A stretch of DNA of 64,000 nucleotides from Hahellaceae bacterium (GTDB taxonomy: Bacteria; Pseudomonadota; Gammaproteobacteria; Pseudomonadales; Oleiphilaceae): NCBI GenBank assembly GCA_024234505.1, contig JACKOD010000003.1, positions 1 to 64,000 on the forward strand, in the 5' to 3' direction. This document shows positions 55,942-64,000 of the stretch, piece by piece. A model generated the notes under the pieces. The model did not search any database. It saw nothing but the letters and a program-made list of their open reading frames with translations, and was not told where the DNA came from. The position numbers and the translations under genes were made by a program. Positions within the stretch are counted from its first letter, which is position 1. Every line of letters starts with the position of its first letter.

Positions 55942-58395
55942 CTACATCATCTTCAGGAACTCGCGCAGAGCCAGCTTGTCTTCGTCTGACAAGTCGATTC
56001 CGAACTGGTGACCTTTGTTTTCCACCAAATCCTCACACTTCATAAAAAGGGCATCGTGAGGATTTTGCGAAGCAACATAGGCCACGGGCGTCCCTTTTTC
56101 CATGGTTTTGATGGTCGGGCCCTGAGCATCTTCACGCGCGGTAATGGGGGTATCCGACTCGAAGCCCGTGATTTTCTGTGGTCGGGCATTCGGTGCCTTC
56201 GGATCATCTGAACGCATCAGCTCATCAAATGCCATTTCGAACTGCTTGATTCGACCTTGCACCGTATAGTCCGGGCTTCCGTCTTTCAGGAAGGTCATTT
56301 CGCCAATCGCATTATTATGCAGGAATGGCGCTGTTGCCCAGGCAGACAGCAGTGAGAAGTTTCTCAGATAACCCGGCCCGCCTTCGATCTTGCGCTCACC
56401 CAGCTGCATTCCCCCTACGACCGGAATCATGTGGTTAAGCACTTGTGGCACCGAACCGGGTGAAGCAGAGTTCTTATAGGTCTCGGAAGAGAATTCTTCG
56501 AAGATATGGCCCGTGTTGTGATTGTCATGCAAGGCACGGCACATATTGGTACCAATGATGTTGAACGGTTCACGCTCGTCATTGGCTAACCAGTCTTGTC
56601 CGAAGATGCCTTTTTCAGCAAATTGCTTGGGGCGCAACGAGCCGTCTTCAGCCTTGACCAGATACTTGCTCTGGAATGCCGGCGTTTCACGTTCCTCGCG
56701 GGTAAATTCGTACTGCCAGTAGTCTTCCTTACCGAAGACATGGCCTTCATAGAATTTGGCGAGCGCGTTTTTGTCAGCACGAATGTTTTCCGGTGCCATT
56801 TGAGAGCTGTGGCAGCGAGCACATTCCTGGGCAAATACGTCGTGACCGCGAGCGACTTTATCCAGATCAACCAGCTTTTCGCCAGGGGTACCATCAACAT
56901 CCTTGGCATTCAGCAGATAAGTCGGGCCGCCGGTGATGAGGAAGGCTGCCAGATCATCCATCTTACTGTCTGCATAGTTCCAGGCATCACACTGGTTGGC
57001 ACACTGCATGATCCGCATCGGGCTTTGTTTGGTACCTTGTCCCAGCAATTGCCCCGGATACGGAAAGTTCGGCACCCAGCACTCTTCGGTACACATACCA
57101 ATGTTGATATACACGCGAATCAACGCCAGGTGTTCACCTACGCTGTCTTCACCGCCTTTAAGTACATGACGGGTCCGCGCCAGCCTGACTTCGCCGGTTG
57201 CCGGATCTTTCATCATTTCTTCGAAGACCCGCTTGTTATGGAAGTCCATAATGTTGTTTTGAGTACCCGGATTGTGCTGCCAGTCAGAGGCAACCAGCGA
57301 GGTATCAATGGTTCCCAGACGTCCGCCTAGCAAAATCTGGTTGGCCAGATGGTTGTGGGGCGCGCCCTGGAAAAAGGCCATTGGCTGACGGGTAAATTTG
57401 TTGCCTATGGTACCGCTCAGGTTTTCCCAACGAGGTTCATTCGGATTCTCGGGTGGGTTGGTCGGGTCAAACGCAACGTGACACTGTACACATGGATGGC
57501 CAATGACGTAACGCTTGTTTTCCTTGATTTCGTTGGGGTCGTAAGGTGCCACGGTGGGGTCATAAACGACCTGACCGTTGTCATCTTTTTTCGGGTCCGC
57601 ATAGTATTTGCGATAACCCAGTACCCCGGATGAGTGAGGATCCTGGCACTTGTCATACCAGTTTGTAGACGCATCGCCTTCGACGCAATCCGGATCGTTT
57701 ATCAGACCCCATTTGGTAAAGCGTTCGGAGCGCGTGCGGGTATCCAGCCATGGGTAATTCATGTTTTCTTTGCCCACAACGCGGGCCTGATGGATCAGGT
57801 TTTCGTCCTGATTGCCGAATGTCCCTTTAAACCAGACATCGCGACCGCGACGCACCTGCTCACGCATGGCTTCCGCTTTGGCAGGGTTTTCTGCTTCAAC
57901 GTCCTTGAACAGTGATTTAACGTAACGACAACCTTCGGCATCGTACCCGCTGGGCTGCGGCTGATCACAGGGCGGTGGGGTATACTGCGGAATAGGTTCG
58001 TAAGTCCAGCTCACCGGATCACCCCGTTTATGGGTGTCGGGTGATTTACCTTCCGGCCAGACTTTGCGTGCAGCGAGCGTGTCATAGAAGTGCTCGCTGA
58101 ACCAGTCCGCCCGGTTTTGCCAGTATGGTGTACCTTTGTAGACGCCAGTGTCCAATTTGCGTTCAACCAGATCTTCAATGGAGACACTGCGTAATGTCGC
58201 GGTATAGGGCTCGTTTGACACCTCTACATTGCCTGTAGGCATGTCGTAGGGTGTTAAGGCCGGTACTTGTGGTACCGGTATGTTATCTGGCACGGGTGGA
58301 ACCGCCGGGGGTGCCGGAGGTAGCGTGACAAAATGAAATGTGACGATTGCACCGAGGGTCGATGCGGCTGTCAGGCCCCAAATCTTCTTATTCAT
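55942..58395 (-). CDS. Large di-heme c-type cytochrome, peroxidase/RoxA-like
   Basis: The 817-aa exported protein (signal about 1-30) has heme sites CVQCH (C302, C305, H306) and CARCH (C525, C528, H529). A C-terminal block GGPGYLRNFSLLSAWATAPFLHNNAIGEMTFLKDGSPDY resembles the MauG/cytochrome c peroxidase/RoxA group, where such a segment sits by the second heme. RoxA-type enzymes cleave alkenes with O2, and peroxidases reduce H2O2; the sequence alone cannot choose. It is 100-170 residues longer than known members, with a Pro-rich N-terminus. AAGGA lies 6 nt before the ATG. It is first in a four-gene operon. Confidence 0.75.
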   Translation of the reverse strand: MNKKIWGLTAASTLGAIVTFHFVTLPPAPPAVPPVPDNIPVPQVPALTPYDMPTGNVEVSNEPYTATLRSVSIEDLVERKLDTGVYKGTPYWQNRADWFSEHFYDTLAARKVWPEGKSPDTHKRGDPVSWTYEPIPQYTPPPCDQPQPSGYDAEGCRYVKSLFKDVEAENPAKAEAMREQVRRGRDVWFKGTFGNQDENLIHQARVVGKENMNYPWLDTRTRSERFTKWGLINDPDCVEGDASTNWYDKCQDPHSSGVLGYRKYYADPKKDDNGQVVYDPTVAPYDPNEIKENKRYVIGHPCVQCHVAFDPTNPPENPNEPRWENLSGTIGNKFTRQPMAFFQGAPHNHLANQILLGGRLGTIDTSLVASDWQHNPGTQNNIMDFHNKRVFEEMMKDPATGEVRLARTRHVLKGGEDSVGEHLALIRVYINIGMCTEECWVPNFPYPGQLLGQGTKQSPMRIMQCANQCDAWNYADSKMDDLAAFLITGGPTYLLNAKDVDGTPGEKLVDLDKVARGHDVFAQECARCHSSQMAPENIRADKNALAKFYEGHVFGKEDYWQYEFTREERETPAFQSKYLVKAEDGSLRPKQFAEKGIFGQDWLANDEREPFNIIGTNMCRALHDNHNTGHIFEEFSSETYKNSASPGSVPQVLNHMIPVVGGMQLGERKIEGGPGYLRNFSLLSAWATAPFLHNNAIGEMTFLKDGSPDYTVQGRIKQFEMAFDELMRSDDPKAPNARPQKITGFESDTPITAREDAQGPTIKTMEKGTPVAYVASQNPHDALFMKCEDLVENKGHQFGIDLSDEDKLALREFLKMM

Positions 58396-58425
58396 GCTGA
58401 TTCCTTTGTGAGCATTTCCGCGCGC

Positions 58426-58454
58426 AGTGTACCCAGATTAATTTTTGTTCACAA
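58426..58454 (-). promoter_or_regulatory. Sigma-70-like promoter of the cytochrome operon
   Basis: On the minus strand TTGTGA, a 17-bp spacer and TACACT lie about 30 bp before the first cytochrome gene start. The 250-bp gap to the sensor kinase is AT-rich; a 14-bp palindrome CACCTT-GA-AAGGTG (58621-58634) lies close to the kinase stop codon. Confidence 0.5.
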
Positions 58455-58645
58455 CTGGTGCTAAAGCTCTAATTTTCAATATTTTTTGTATAACAAGAGT
58501 TTAGGTTGTCAGATTGGGTTTGTGCGTTTTTTATTCTATTTTGATGTGTTTTATTCGCTTTAACGGCAAAATAATACTGCTTACAACAGGTTAACGTACT
58601 GTGTATGACGCCGGAGGAGTCACCTTGAAAGGTGTTTGGCCACAA

Positions 58646-60052
58646 CTAAATTACCCAATTTTGAGGCGCTTGCTGACGAGCTTGCTGAAATGTCATTGGA
58701 AGTGTCAGCGTAAAGCTACATCCTTGGTTGGCGTGATTATCCACAGCAAGTTTTCCTCCCAAAAGCTGAGTGTATTTGAGACTGATGGCCAGCCCCAGGC
58801 CCATACCTTCGAATGCCCGCGATGTAGACATATCCAGTTGTGTAAAGGCCTGGAATAGTTTTCGCCGTATGTTTTCGTCAAGGCCCGGCCCATCATCTGA
58901 AATTTGGCATATCAGCGCTTCTATCCCCGCCAGTGTTCCTCGTTCCACGGTCAGCTTTACCGTACCGCCTTTGGCAAATTTGTAGGCATTGTCGAGTAAG
59001 CATTTGAGTATTTTACGTAACTTGGCAAAATCGTAGTGGATGATATAGTCCCGAACCTGAGCATATTCAAAGGCGCCTTGAGTGCCTTCAATCTGCCCCA
59101 ACGCGGCATATTCATTTTCTATTTCGCTCAGGAGTTCATCCAGCACAAAGGATTTGTATTGGATATCCGTACCCGACGAGGCGTTAGTGTATTCGAGCAG
59201 GTTGTTGATTTTGGCGAGTAGTTCATCCGATGACCGGTTGACCCGGCTAACGCAATCCAGGCCCCTTGCCGACATGGGCTCTCGGGCGAGCAGGTTGCCA
59301 AAGCCCTTGATGGCATTCAATGGCGTTTTGAGTTCGTGGCTGATAGCGGATAAAAATTCTGTTTTGGCTTGCATGCTGCTGACCAGTTTACGTTCCGCGA
59401 GATCCCGACGGGCGACTTCTTCTGTGAGCTGATCAAGGTATTCGTTCGCCCGCTGTTGGGCCAGTTCGGTTGCGACCAACAGGCTGCGAAAGCAGATATA
59501 TGAAACCGAGGAAATCAATGCGGCAAATATCATCGCAAGATAGGGGACCAGATCGGGAGGTGTCATGTTGGCTGGATGCATGCCTGACAAGGTGGCGATA
59601 AAAGAAAGCGTACAGATGAGCAGGCTATAGATAAAACTGAGGCGGGCCGCCGCCTTATGGAGCAAAAGCAGGCTCACGAGAGGTAAGAGAGGAATGACGA
59701 CCACGGCATAACTCAATATGCCGCCATTGGTGATAAAACCGCTGGTCGCAATGACGTGCAATACCAAAACAGCGACATACGTCGGCCATTCCAGCAACTT
59801 ATCGCTTTTGTACAGTGTGGCAAGGCAAATTAGCAGGATCGCAAGCACTGCGGTATTGATGACTTGTCGTAGAACCAACCCACTAATAAAGGCAAACACA
59901 ACGGTCACCAACACAACCATTGTCAGAAACGCGAGCGTGACCAGCGTGTAATATTTCCGCTTACCTGCTTCAATTTGATGAAGCAGGTTTACCTTGGAAG
60001 AGGCGGAATCACCCTGAGTGCCTTGAGTCAGTGGGATCATAATTTCAAACAT
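58646..60052 (-). CDS. Membrane sensor histidine kinase
   Basis: The 468-aa protein has six hydrophobic segments in the first 215 residues (about 36-55, 60-80, 87-105, 115-135, 145-160, 175-195), with no large periplasmic loop, so it probably senses something inside the membrane. A short coil (about 210-230) leads to the H-box SAISHELKTPLNAIKGF, N-box LLDNAYKFA, G1 ISDDGPGLDE and G2 GMGLGLAI. No receiver domain or response-regulator gene is nearby, so it is an orphan kinase. It lies upstream of the cytochrome operon on the same strand (250-bp gap), and a regulatory link is possible. Confidence 0.9.
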   Translation of the reverse strand: MFEIMIPLTQGTQGDSASSKVNLLHQIEAGKRKYYTLVTLAFLTMVVLVTVVFAFISGLVLRQVINTAVLAILLICLATLYKSDKLLEWPTYVAVLVLHVIATSGFITNGGILSYAVVVIPLLPLVSLLLLHKAAARLSFIYSLLICTLSFIATLSGMHPANMTPPDLVPYLAMIFAALISSVSYICFRSLLVATELAQQRANEYLDQLTEEVARRDLAERKLVSSMQAKTEFLSAISHELKTPLNAIKGFGNLLAREPMSARGLDCVSRVNRSSDELLAKINNLLEYTNASSGTDIQYKSFVLDELLSEIENEYAALGQIEGTQGAFEYAQVRDYIIHYDFAKLRKILKCLLDNAYKFAKGGTVKLTVERGTLAGIEALICQISDDGPGLDENIRRKLFQAFTQLDMSTSRAFEGMGLGLAISLKYTQLLGGKLAVDNHANQGCSFTLTLPMTFQQARQQAPQNWVI

Positions 60053-60234
60053 GATATCTGGATAAAAAATTAGTATAGATTAACCAGCATGTTATGTACT
60101 TTAAGATGGGGTGGATTACTGACGGCAGGGAGATCAACAGTATTGCGCCCGCTTCTTGGCCTTATTGTGCAAAGAAGCGGGTGGGCGAATAAGTGGTGTT
60201 CATCGAACCTATCTGAGTGTGATGCAGAAGCGGA

Positions 60235-60834
60235 TCAGACCAGTGCCGCAATCTGCTCGCGTGCAGTATGAAAAGCTTGTGCACGGTGATCGCCACTGAG
60301 ATTGAGCCCTTCAGCGTAAATTACCTCAACGTCAGAAAGCCCTATAAAGTTCAGGAAAGTTTTCACAAAAGGAATCTGAATATCACTGGCCTGATCTTTA
60401 TGAATCCCCCCTCGGGTGGCGACCAGGTACACCTTTTTATTTGTCAGCAGACCGACCGGGCCCGTCTCGGTATATTTAAAGGTGGTGCCGGCACGAGCAA
60501 CATGGTCAAACCAGGCTTTAAGCATGGAGGGAACACCAAAGTTGTACATGGGTAAGCCAATGACCAAGGTATCAGCGGTTTGAAGTTCCTTGATAAGCTG
60601 ATCTGAATAGGCCGCTTTTTCCGCCTGTTCAGTTGAGCGTTCATGTGCTGCGGTGCTGATGGCCGTTAACCAGTGGCCATCCAGATGTGGAACGCTCTGT
60701 TCAGCAAAGTCGCGGTAAATGACTTTGCTTGCAGGAGACTGTTTCAGAAGCTGCTGGACGAGTTCCTTGCTTAGCTGGTGCGAAGCGCCTTGGGCAGCAA
60801 ACAGGCTAGTGTTCAGATGCAGAAGTGTGGTCAT
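60235..60834 (-). CDS. azoR: FMN-dependent NADH-azoreductase AzoR
   Basis: The 199-aa flavoenzyme starts at ATG 60834 (GAGGA 7 nt upstream) with TTLLHLNTSLFAAQGASHQLS, followed by TLVIGLPMYNFGVPSMLKAWFDHVARAGTTFKYTETGPVGLL and KVYLVATRGGIH, the conserved flavin-binding blocks of AzoR (AcpD). It reduces quinones and azo compounds with NADH. It is divergent from a LysR gene, a common arrangement for azoreductase regulation; a REPIN lies in the shared intergenic region. Confidence 0.95.
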   Translation of the reverse strand: MTTLLHLNTSLFAAQGASHQLSKELVQQLLKQSPASKVIYRDFAEQSVPHLDGHWLTAISTAAHERSTEQAEKAAYSDQLIKELQTADTLVIGLPMYNFGVPSMLKAWFDHVARAGTTFKYTETGPVGLLTNKKVYLVATRGGIHKDQASDIQIPFVKTFLNFIGLSDVEVIYAEGLNLSGDHRAQAFHTAREQIAALV

Positions 60835-61020
60835 GGGAAAGTCCTCGTGTCGTGGTGTAATCAATCGATGTTATTCATAATATCCTTAATAATTAGATTG
60901 AATGTTTGTCTTTTTACGTCTATAAAATCGAAATATTAGATGTTTTATTCGCCTCTTGAGTGCCGCCTCTTGACGATTCGCTATGCGACGCATGAGCAAG
61001 TCTGCTGATGGTGTTTGGGG

Positions 61021-61093
61021 GTAGGCGGCCCGTCCTCGGGGCGCTTTCCGCTGATTTGGCTCGGTTCTTCGGGGCGAGGACGCACCTCGCTAC
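61021..61093. repeat. REPIN-like inverted REP doublet, copy 3
   Basis: A GTAG head at 61021 with the GCGGCCCG-TCCT-CGGGGCGC hairpin, and an inverted partner ending in CTAC at 61090-61093 whose complement reads GTAGCGAGGTGCG-TCCT-CGCCCC. Both units have a TCCT loop. It lies in the azoR/LysR intergenic region, 45 bp before the LysR start. Confidence 0.8.
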
Positions 61094-61137
61094 CGCCTGT
61101 TCGCGGCCAATATAGATATTCCTGAGTCTGGTGAGTC

Positions 61138-62046
61138 ATGAAGATACCAAAAATCACGTTGGAGCAGTGGGCCGCATTGCGTGCCGTGGTGGATGAGGGC
61201 AGTTTTGCCCGCGCGGCGGAGCGTTTAAATAAGAGCCAGTCCACTATTAGCTACGCCATTAGCCGTATTGAAAATATGTTACCGGTACCGGTGTTGCAGC
61301 AGGAAGGGCGTCGGGCTGTGCTGACGGAGGCCGGGCAGGCGTTATATCGTCGCGCCGTGTTGTTACTGGACGAAGCCGCGAGAATCGAGCAATCGGCCAG
61401 CGCCATGGCGCAAGGGTGGGAACCTGAGTTGACTATTTCGGTGGATCAGCTGGTGGACATGGATAGATTACTACGCGCTCTTGATCGATTTTCGCATGCC
61501 ATACCCTCCACCCGTTTGCGGTTACTGGAAAATACGCTTTCGGGCAGCGATGAGGCCCTGTTGGAAAAAAAAGCAGATATTGTTCTCACCCCCAATATTC
61601 CTATTGGATTTATCGGTAAGCCGCTGCATCTGGTCGAGATGATTCCTGTTGCGTCGAAGAATCATGCTGTTTTTCAGATCGGTGGGCCGGTGAGTAGTGA
61701 GCAGCTACGGCGTTATCGACAGATTGTGATCAGGGATACCGGTGTGCGGCGCAACCGGGATTCCGGATGGCTGGCGGCAGAGCAGCGCTGGACGGTGAGT
61801 CACTTTGCGACTTCTGTACGTATCCTGAAGCAAAGTATGGGGTTTGCATTCGTGCCACGACACGGCATACAAGAGGAACTTCAACAGGGTTCATTAAAGC
61901 AAATCGAGTTGGCACTGGAGGGGAGTCGATTTATTCAAACCTATCTGGTGATGGCGGACGTGGAAAGTGCCGGGCCGGCAGCCCAGGCCCTTGCCAAAGA
62001 GCTGTTGAGTACTTTCGCCGACAACCATGATCCTAAACGTGCGTGA
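61138..62046 (+). CDS. LysR family transcriptional regulator
   Basis: The 302-aa regulator has an N-terminal winged helix (ITLEQWAALRAVVDEGSFARAAERLNKSQSTISYAISRIENML) and a C-terminal periplasmic-binding-like effector domain (about 90-295). It is divergent from azoR, the likely target, and 241 bp upstream of the ior-type genes, which it might also control. The effector cannot be inferred. Confidence 0.95.
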   Translation: MKIPKITLEQWAALRAVVDEGSFARAAERLNKSQSTISYAISRIENMLPVPVLQQEGRRAVLTEAGQALYRRAVLLLDEAARIEQSASAMAQGWEPELTISVDQLVDMDRLLRALDRFSHAIPSTRLRLLENTLSGSDEALLEKKADIVLTPNIPIGFIGKPLHLVEMIPVASKNHAVFQIGGPVSSEQLRRYRQIVIRDTGVRRNRDSGWLAAEQRWTVSHFATSVRILKQSMGFAFVPRHGIQEELQQGSLKQIELALEGSRFIQTYLVMADVESAGPAAQALAKELLSTFADNHDPKRA

Positions 62047-62081
62047 TTGATCGGCATTTCGCTGGATATAAGCTCTATTTT

Positions 62082-62144
62082 CGATTGCGACAAATAACGT
62101 TTCAATTGTCATAAATGACGTTTCGATAGTTGTAAAAGTGTTAG
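62082..62144 (+). promoter_or_regulatory. Three 21-bp direct repeats upstream of the molybdenum hydroxylase genes
   Basis: Units at 62082-62102, 62103-62123 and 62124-62144 share CRATtGt...AAATrACGTTT; the first two agree at about 15 of 21 positions and the third is weaker. The 21-bp period is two helical turns. They lie about 145-205 bp before the iorA-type start codon and probably form an operator array. Confidence 0.6.
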
Positions 62145-62287
62145 ACAGATATTGCAGGGTCATTTATTATTCTGGTTACTCTTTATCGTTCAATATCTGT
62201 ACATTGATCGGGTAAGTGATCGCCGGGATATCGCCACCACAGGGCATAGCTCAAATAAAAAATATAAGCAGAGACAGGTAATTGCCG

Positions 62288-62785
62288 ATGAAATTGTTAA
62301 TCAATGGCGTCGAGAAAGAAGTGAACGCCGACCCCGATACCCCGCTATTGTGGGTCATTCGTGAAGAACTGAAGATGACGGGTACCAAATTCGGATGTGG
62401 CATGGGCCTGTGTGGTGCCTGTACGGTGCATCTTAACGGACAAGCCATTCGATCTTGTATTACCCCGGTACAAAGCGTTGAAGGCGCCTCTATTACCACA
62501 ATAGAAGGTATTGGCTCGGTGGATCAGCCTCATCCTCTTCAGTCGGCCTGGCAGGCATTGAATGTGCCGCAGTGTGGCTATTGTCAGTCAGGGCAGTTGA
62601 TGTCAGCGGCGGCTTTGTTAGCAAACAATCCGACGCCCAATGACGAAGATATTATGGCGGCCATGACGGGCAATTTGTGTCGGTGCGGTACCTACCCGAG
62701 AATTCATGCCGCGATTCGTCAAGCCTCCGGACAAGCGGAGAGCCCCATGGCGGCAACTGTGGCTTACTGGGAGGCGCAAGTATGA
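62288..62785 (+). CDS. iorA: Molybdenum hydroxylase (2Fe-2S) subunit, IorA type
   Basis: The 165-aa small subunit carries two [2Fe-2S] clusters: the plant-type ferredoxin motif CGMGLCGACTVHLNG with C at RSCITP, and the C-terminal CGYCQSGQ...GNLCRCGTYPRIHAAI. This order is that of isoquinoline 1-oxidoreductase alpha and related aldehyde/xanthine dehydrogenase small subunits. It transfers electrons from the molybdenum subunit encoded next. ATG 62288 is used; the ribosome site is weak (AGG, 10 nt). The stop overlaps the next start (ATGA). Confidence 0.9.
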   Translation: MKLLINGVEKEVNADPDTPLLWVIREELKMTGTKFGCGMGLCGACTVHLNGQAIRSCITPVQSVEGASITTIEGIGSVDQPHPLQSAWQALNVPQCGYCQSGQLMSAAALLANNPTPNDEDIMAAMTGNLCRCGTYPRIHAAIRQASGQAESPMAATVAYWEAQV

Positions 62786-64000
62786 GTCAGCAGGATAACG
62801 GCCAGTGCCTCAGTCGCCGGGATTTTTTTAAAGTATCCGCCACCACCGGTGGTGCGCTATTGATTGCGGTTCAGTTACCGGGGTGTGCCTCCCTACCGGC
62901 GGGGCAGGCCGAAAACGCATTACGACCCAATGCCTGGCTGGAAGTTACCCCGGACAACCAGGTGATTCTCACGCTGGATCGCGTCGAAATGGGACAGGGA
63001 ACCATGACCGGGATGGCCACCCTGTTGGGCGAGGAACTGCATGTGTCGCCCGACAGGATCAAGGTGGTTTTTGCTCCCGTTGCAGAGGATTACCGGCAGC
63101 CTGATTACGGTCTGCAAATTACCGGAGGGAGCACCAGTATCAGCAGTAACTGGGTGCGTTTGCGTGAAGCGGGGGCGGCCGGTCGAATGATGATCGAAGC
63201 GGCCGCTGCTCAGCTCTGGCAAGTGCCGGTGACCAGGGTGCAAGCCATTGATGGGGTTTGCCAGGTGGCCGGAAACGCTGCCGTCCTGAGTTATGGTGAG
63301 CTGGCATCACTGGCGGCGCTTCAACGCGTGCCTTCATCTCCCGCATTGACTGCTCCCGAAAATTACCGTTATATCGGCAAGCAAAGCAAGCGTCTGGACG
63401 CGCAGGCGAAGAGCTTCGGGCAGGCGAGGTTCGGCATAGACGTACAGTTGCCGGGTATGCGATATGCTGTCTTGAGCCGGCCTCCCGTTGCGGGCGGCAA
63501 AGTGAAACGCGTTGATCGTGCCCGGGCACAGGCTGCGCCCGGTGTGGTTAAAGTGATTGAAACCGCCTGTGGCGTGGCGGTGGTCGCAGAGCAGTATTGG
63601 CAAGCGCGAAAGGCGCAGCGATTACTAGACATTGAATGGGACCATGGCGAACTGGCGCAGATAAGTACCGATCAGGTATTCGACTGCTACGCCCGGGCAT
63701 TGAATGACGGAGCCAGCGATGTGCGCGATGAGGGAGATTTCGAAGCCGCGCGAGTGACTGCCGATCGTACGTTAAAAGTAGAGTATCGGGCACCTTTTTT
63801 AGCGCATGCGACACTGGAACCGCAGAACTGCACGGTTCATATCACCAAAGATAAATGCGAAATCTGGGCACCTACCCAAGGGCCCGACATTGCCCGGGCG
63901 GTGGCACGACGCGAAACGGGTTTCTCCAGCGATCAAATACAGGTACACACAACTTATATCGGTGGCGGCTTCGGACGTCGCCTGACGCAGGACTTTGTTG
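62782..64000 (+). CDS. iorB: Molybdopterin-binding subunit, IorB type (3' end outside window)
   Basis: The frame from ATG 62782 stays open to base 64000 (406 codons), so the C-terminal half is missing. A Tat signal (LSRRDFFKVSATTGGALL) followed by VQLPGCASL suggests export, with a possible lipobox. VEMGQGTMTGMATLLGEEL and TYIGGGFGRRLTQDFV are conserved in the isoquinoline 1-oxidoreductase beta/aldehyde dehydrogenase group, in which the MGQG motif and the GGGFG loop surround the molybdenum cofactor. It oxidises an unidentified aldehyde or N-heterocycle together with the small subunit. It overlaps that gene by 4 bp. Confidence 0.92.
   Translation, partial: MSQQDNGQCLSRRDFFKVSATTGGALLIAVQLPGCASLPAGQAENALRPNAWLEVTPDNQVILTLDRVEMGQGTMTGMATLLGEELHVSPDRIKVVFAPVAEDYRQPDYGLQITGGSTSISSNWVRLREAGAAGRMMIEAAAAQLWQVPVTRVQAIDGVCQVAGNAAVLSYGELASLAALQRVPSSPALTAPENYRYIGKQSKRLDAQAKSFGQARFGIDVQLPGMRYAVLSRPPVAGGKVKRVDRARAQAAPGVVKVIETACGVAVVAEQYWQARKAQRLLDIEWDHGELAQISTDQVFDCYARALNDGASDVRDEGDFEAARVTADRTLKVEYRAPFLAHATLEPQNCTVHITKDKCEIWAPTQGPDIARAVARRETGFSSDQIQVHTTYIGGGFGRRLTQDFV

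Noticed and set aside
56596..57330. A 244-codon plus-strand open frame inside the large di-heme cytochrome gene
   Set aside because: The minus-strand frame carries both CxxCH motifs and a signal peptide; the opposite frame is a shadow.
58601..58858. An 85-codon plus-strand frame with an upstream GGAGGAG-like site
   Set aside because: It overlaps the conserved C-terminal ATPase region of the histidine kinase on the other strand; the ribosome-like site is considered chance.
1..64000. CRISPR arrays, tRNA or rRNA genes, insertion sequences, prophage or origin
   Set aside because: No regularly spaced direct repeats with spacers, no cloverleaf-like genes in the gaps, no transposase or phage protein and no DnaA-box cluster were seen.

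Overview
The window looks like chromosomal DNA of a free-living, probably marine, gammaproteobacterium. This is inferred from several familiar arrangements: a pbpC–yfhM pair with E. coli-like lengths (771 and 1653 aa), a nirB–nirD–nitrate reductase cluster next to a PP2C/Ser-Thr kinase fusion as in Pseudomonas, an imelysin iron operon, PEP-CTERM surface proteins with a PrsT-type TPR protein, and GTAG-headed REP repeats. No rRNA, tRNA, CRISPR array, insertion sequence or phage gene was seen. The window cuts one gene at each end: a DUF1223 protein at base 1 and a molybdopterin dehydrogenase subunit at base 64000.

Layout. 0–6.5 kb: envelope and housekeeping genes (DUF1223, putative outer-membrane protein, HtpX-like protease, FecR-domain protein, sodium-dependent transporter, 4'-phosphopantetheinyl transferase, DUF1499 lipoprotein). 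6.7–10.4 kb: a PEP-CTERM protein followed by a 941-aa TPR protein of the PrsT type. 10.5–13.2 kb: START-domain protein, O-methyltransferase, HSL-type hydrolase. 13.2–18.6 kb: a Fur-box-headed operon of imelysin lipoprotein, di-heme DUF1111 protein, second imelysin and DUF1513 protein. 18.6–22.8 kb: LPP20/ankyrin protein, flavodoxin-like reductase, a 40-aa membrane peptide and an HDOD protein.

22.8–36.9 kb is a nitrogen-assimilation island: assimilatory nitrate reductase, NirD and NirB on the minus strand, two paralogous NarK-type transporters on the plus strand, then a START protein and the phosphatase/kinase fusion. Three sigma-54 (-24/-12) promoters and NtrC-type sites sit exactly where nitrogen control would be expected: a divergent nirB/transporter-1 region and the transporter-2 promoter.

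36.9–46 kb: pbpC, the alpha-2-macroglobulin lipoprotein yfhM, and a secreted amidohydrolase. 46–52.5 kb: small DUF genes (CPXCG, DUF1993, DCC/DUF393), a second PEP-CTERM-type protein with a thrombospondin-C-like domain, an 840-bp largely non-coding stretch with a promoter, a 22-codon ORF and RNA-like structure, a GT4 glycosyltransferase, a three-way-junction structure, a lipoprotein and an SDR epimerase. 52.5–60 kb: the least familiar block, a four-gene operon of two large di-heme c-type cytochromes, a mono-heme cytochrome and a polytopic membrane protein, with a sensor kinase upstream. 60–64 kb: azoreductase, LysR regulator, and an IorAB-type molybdenum hydroxylase preceded by three 21-bp direct repeats.

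Two window-wide patterns stand out: three REPIN-like inverted REP doublets (31.1, 49.2 and 61.0 kb), and recent-looking short tandem duplications (15–21 bp) placed at start or stop codons.
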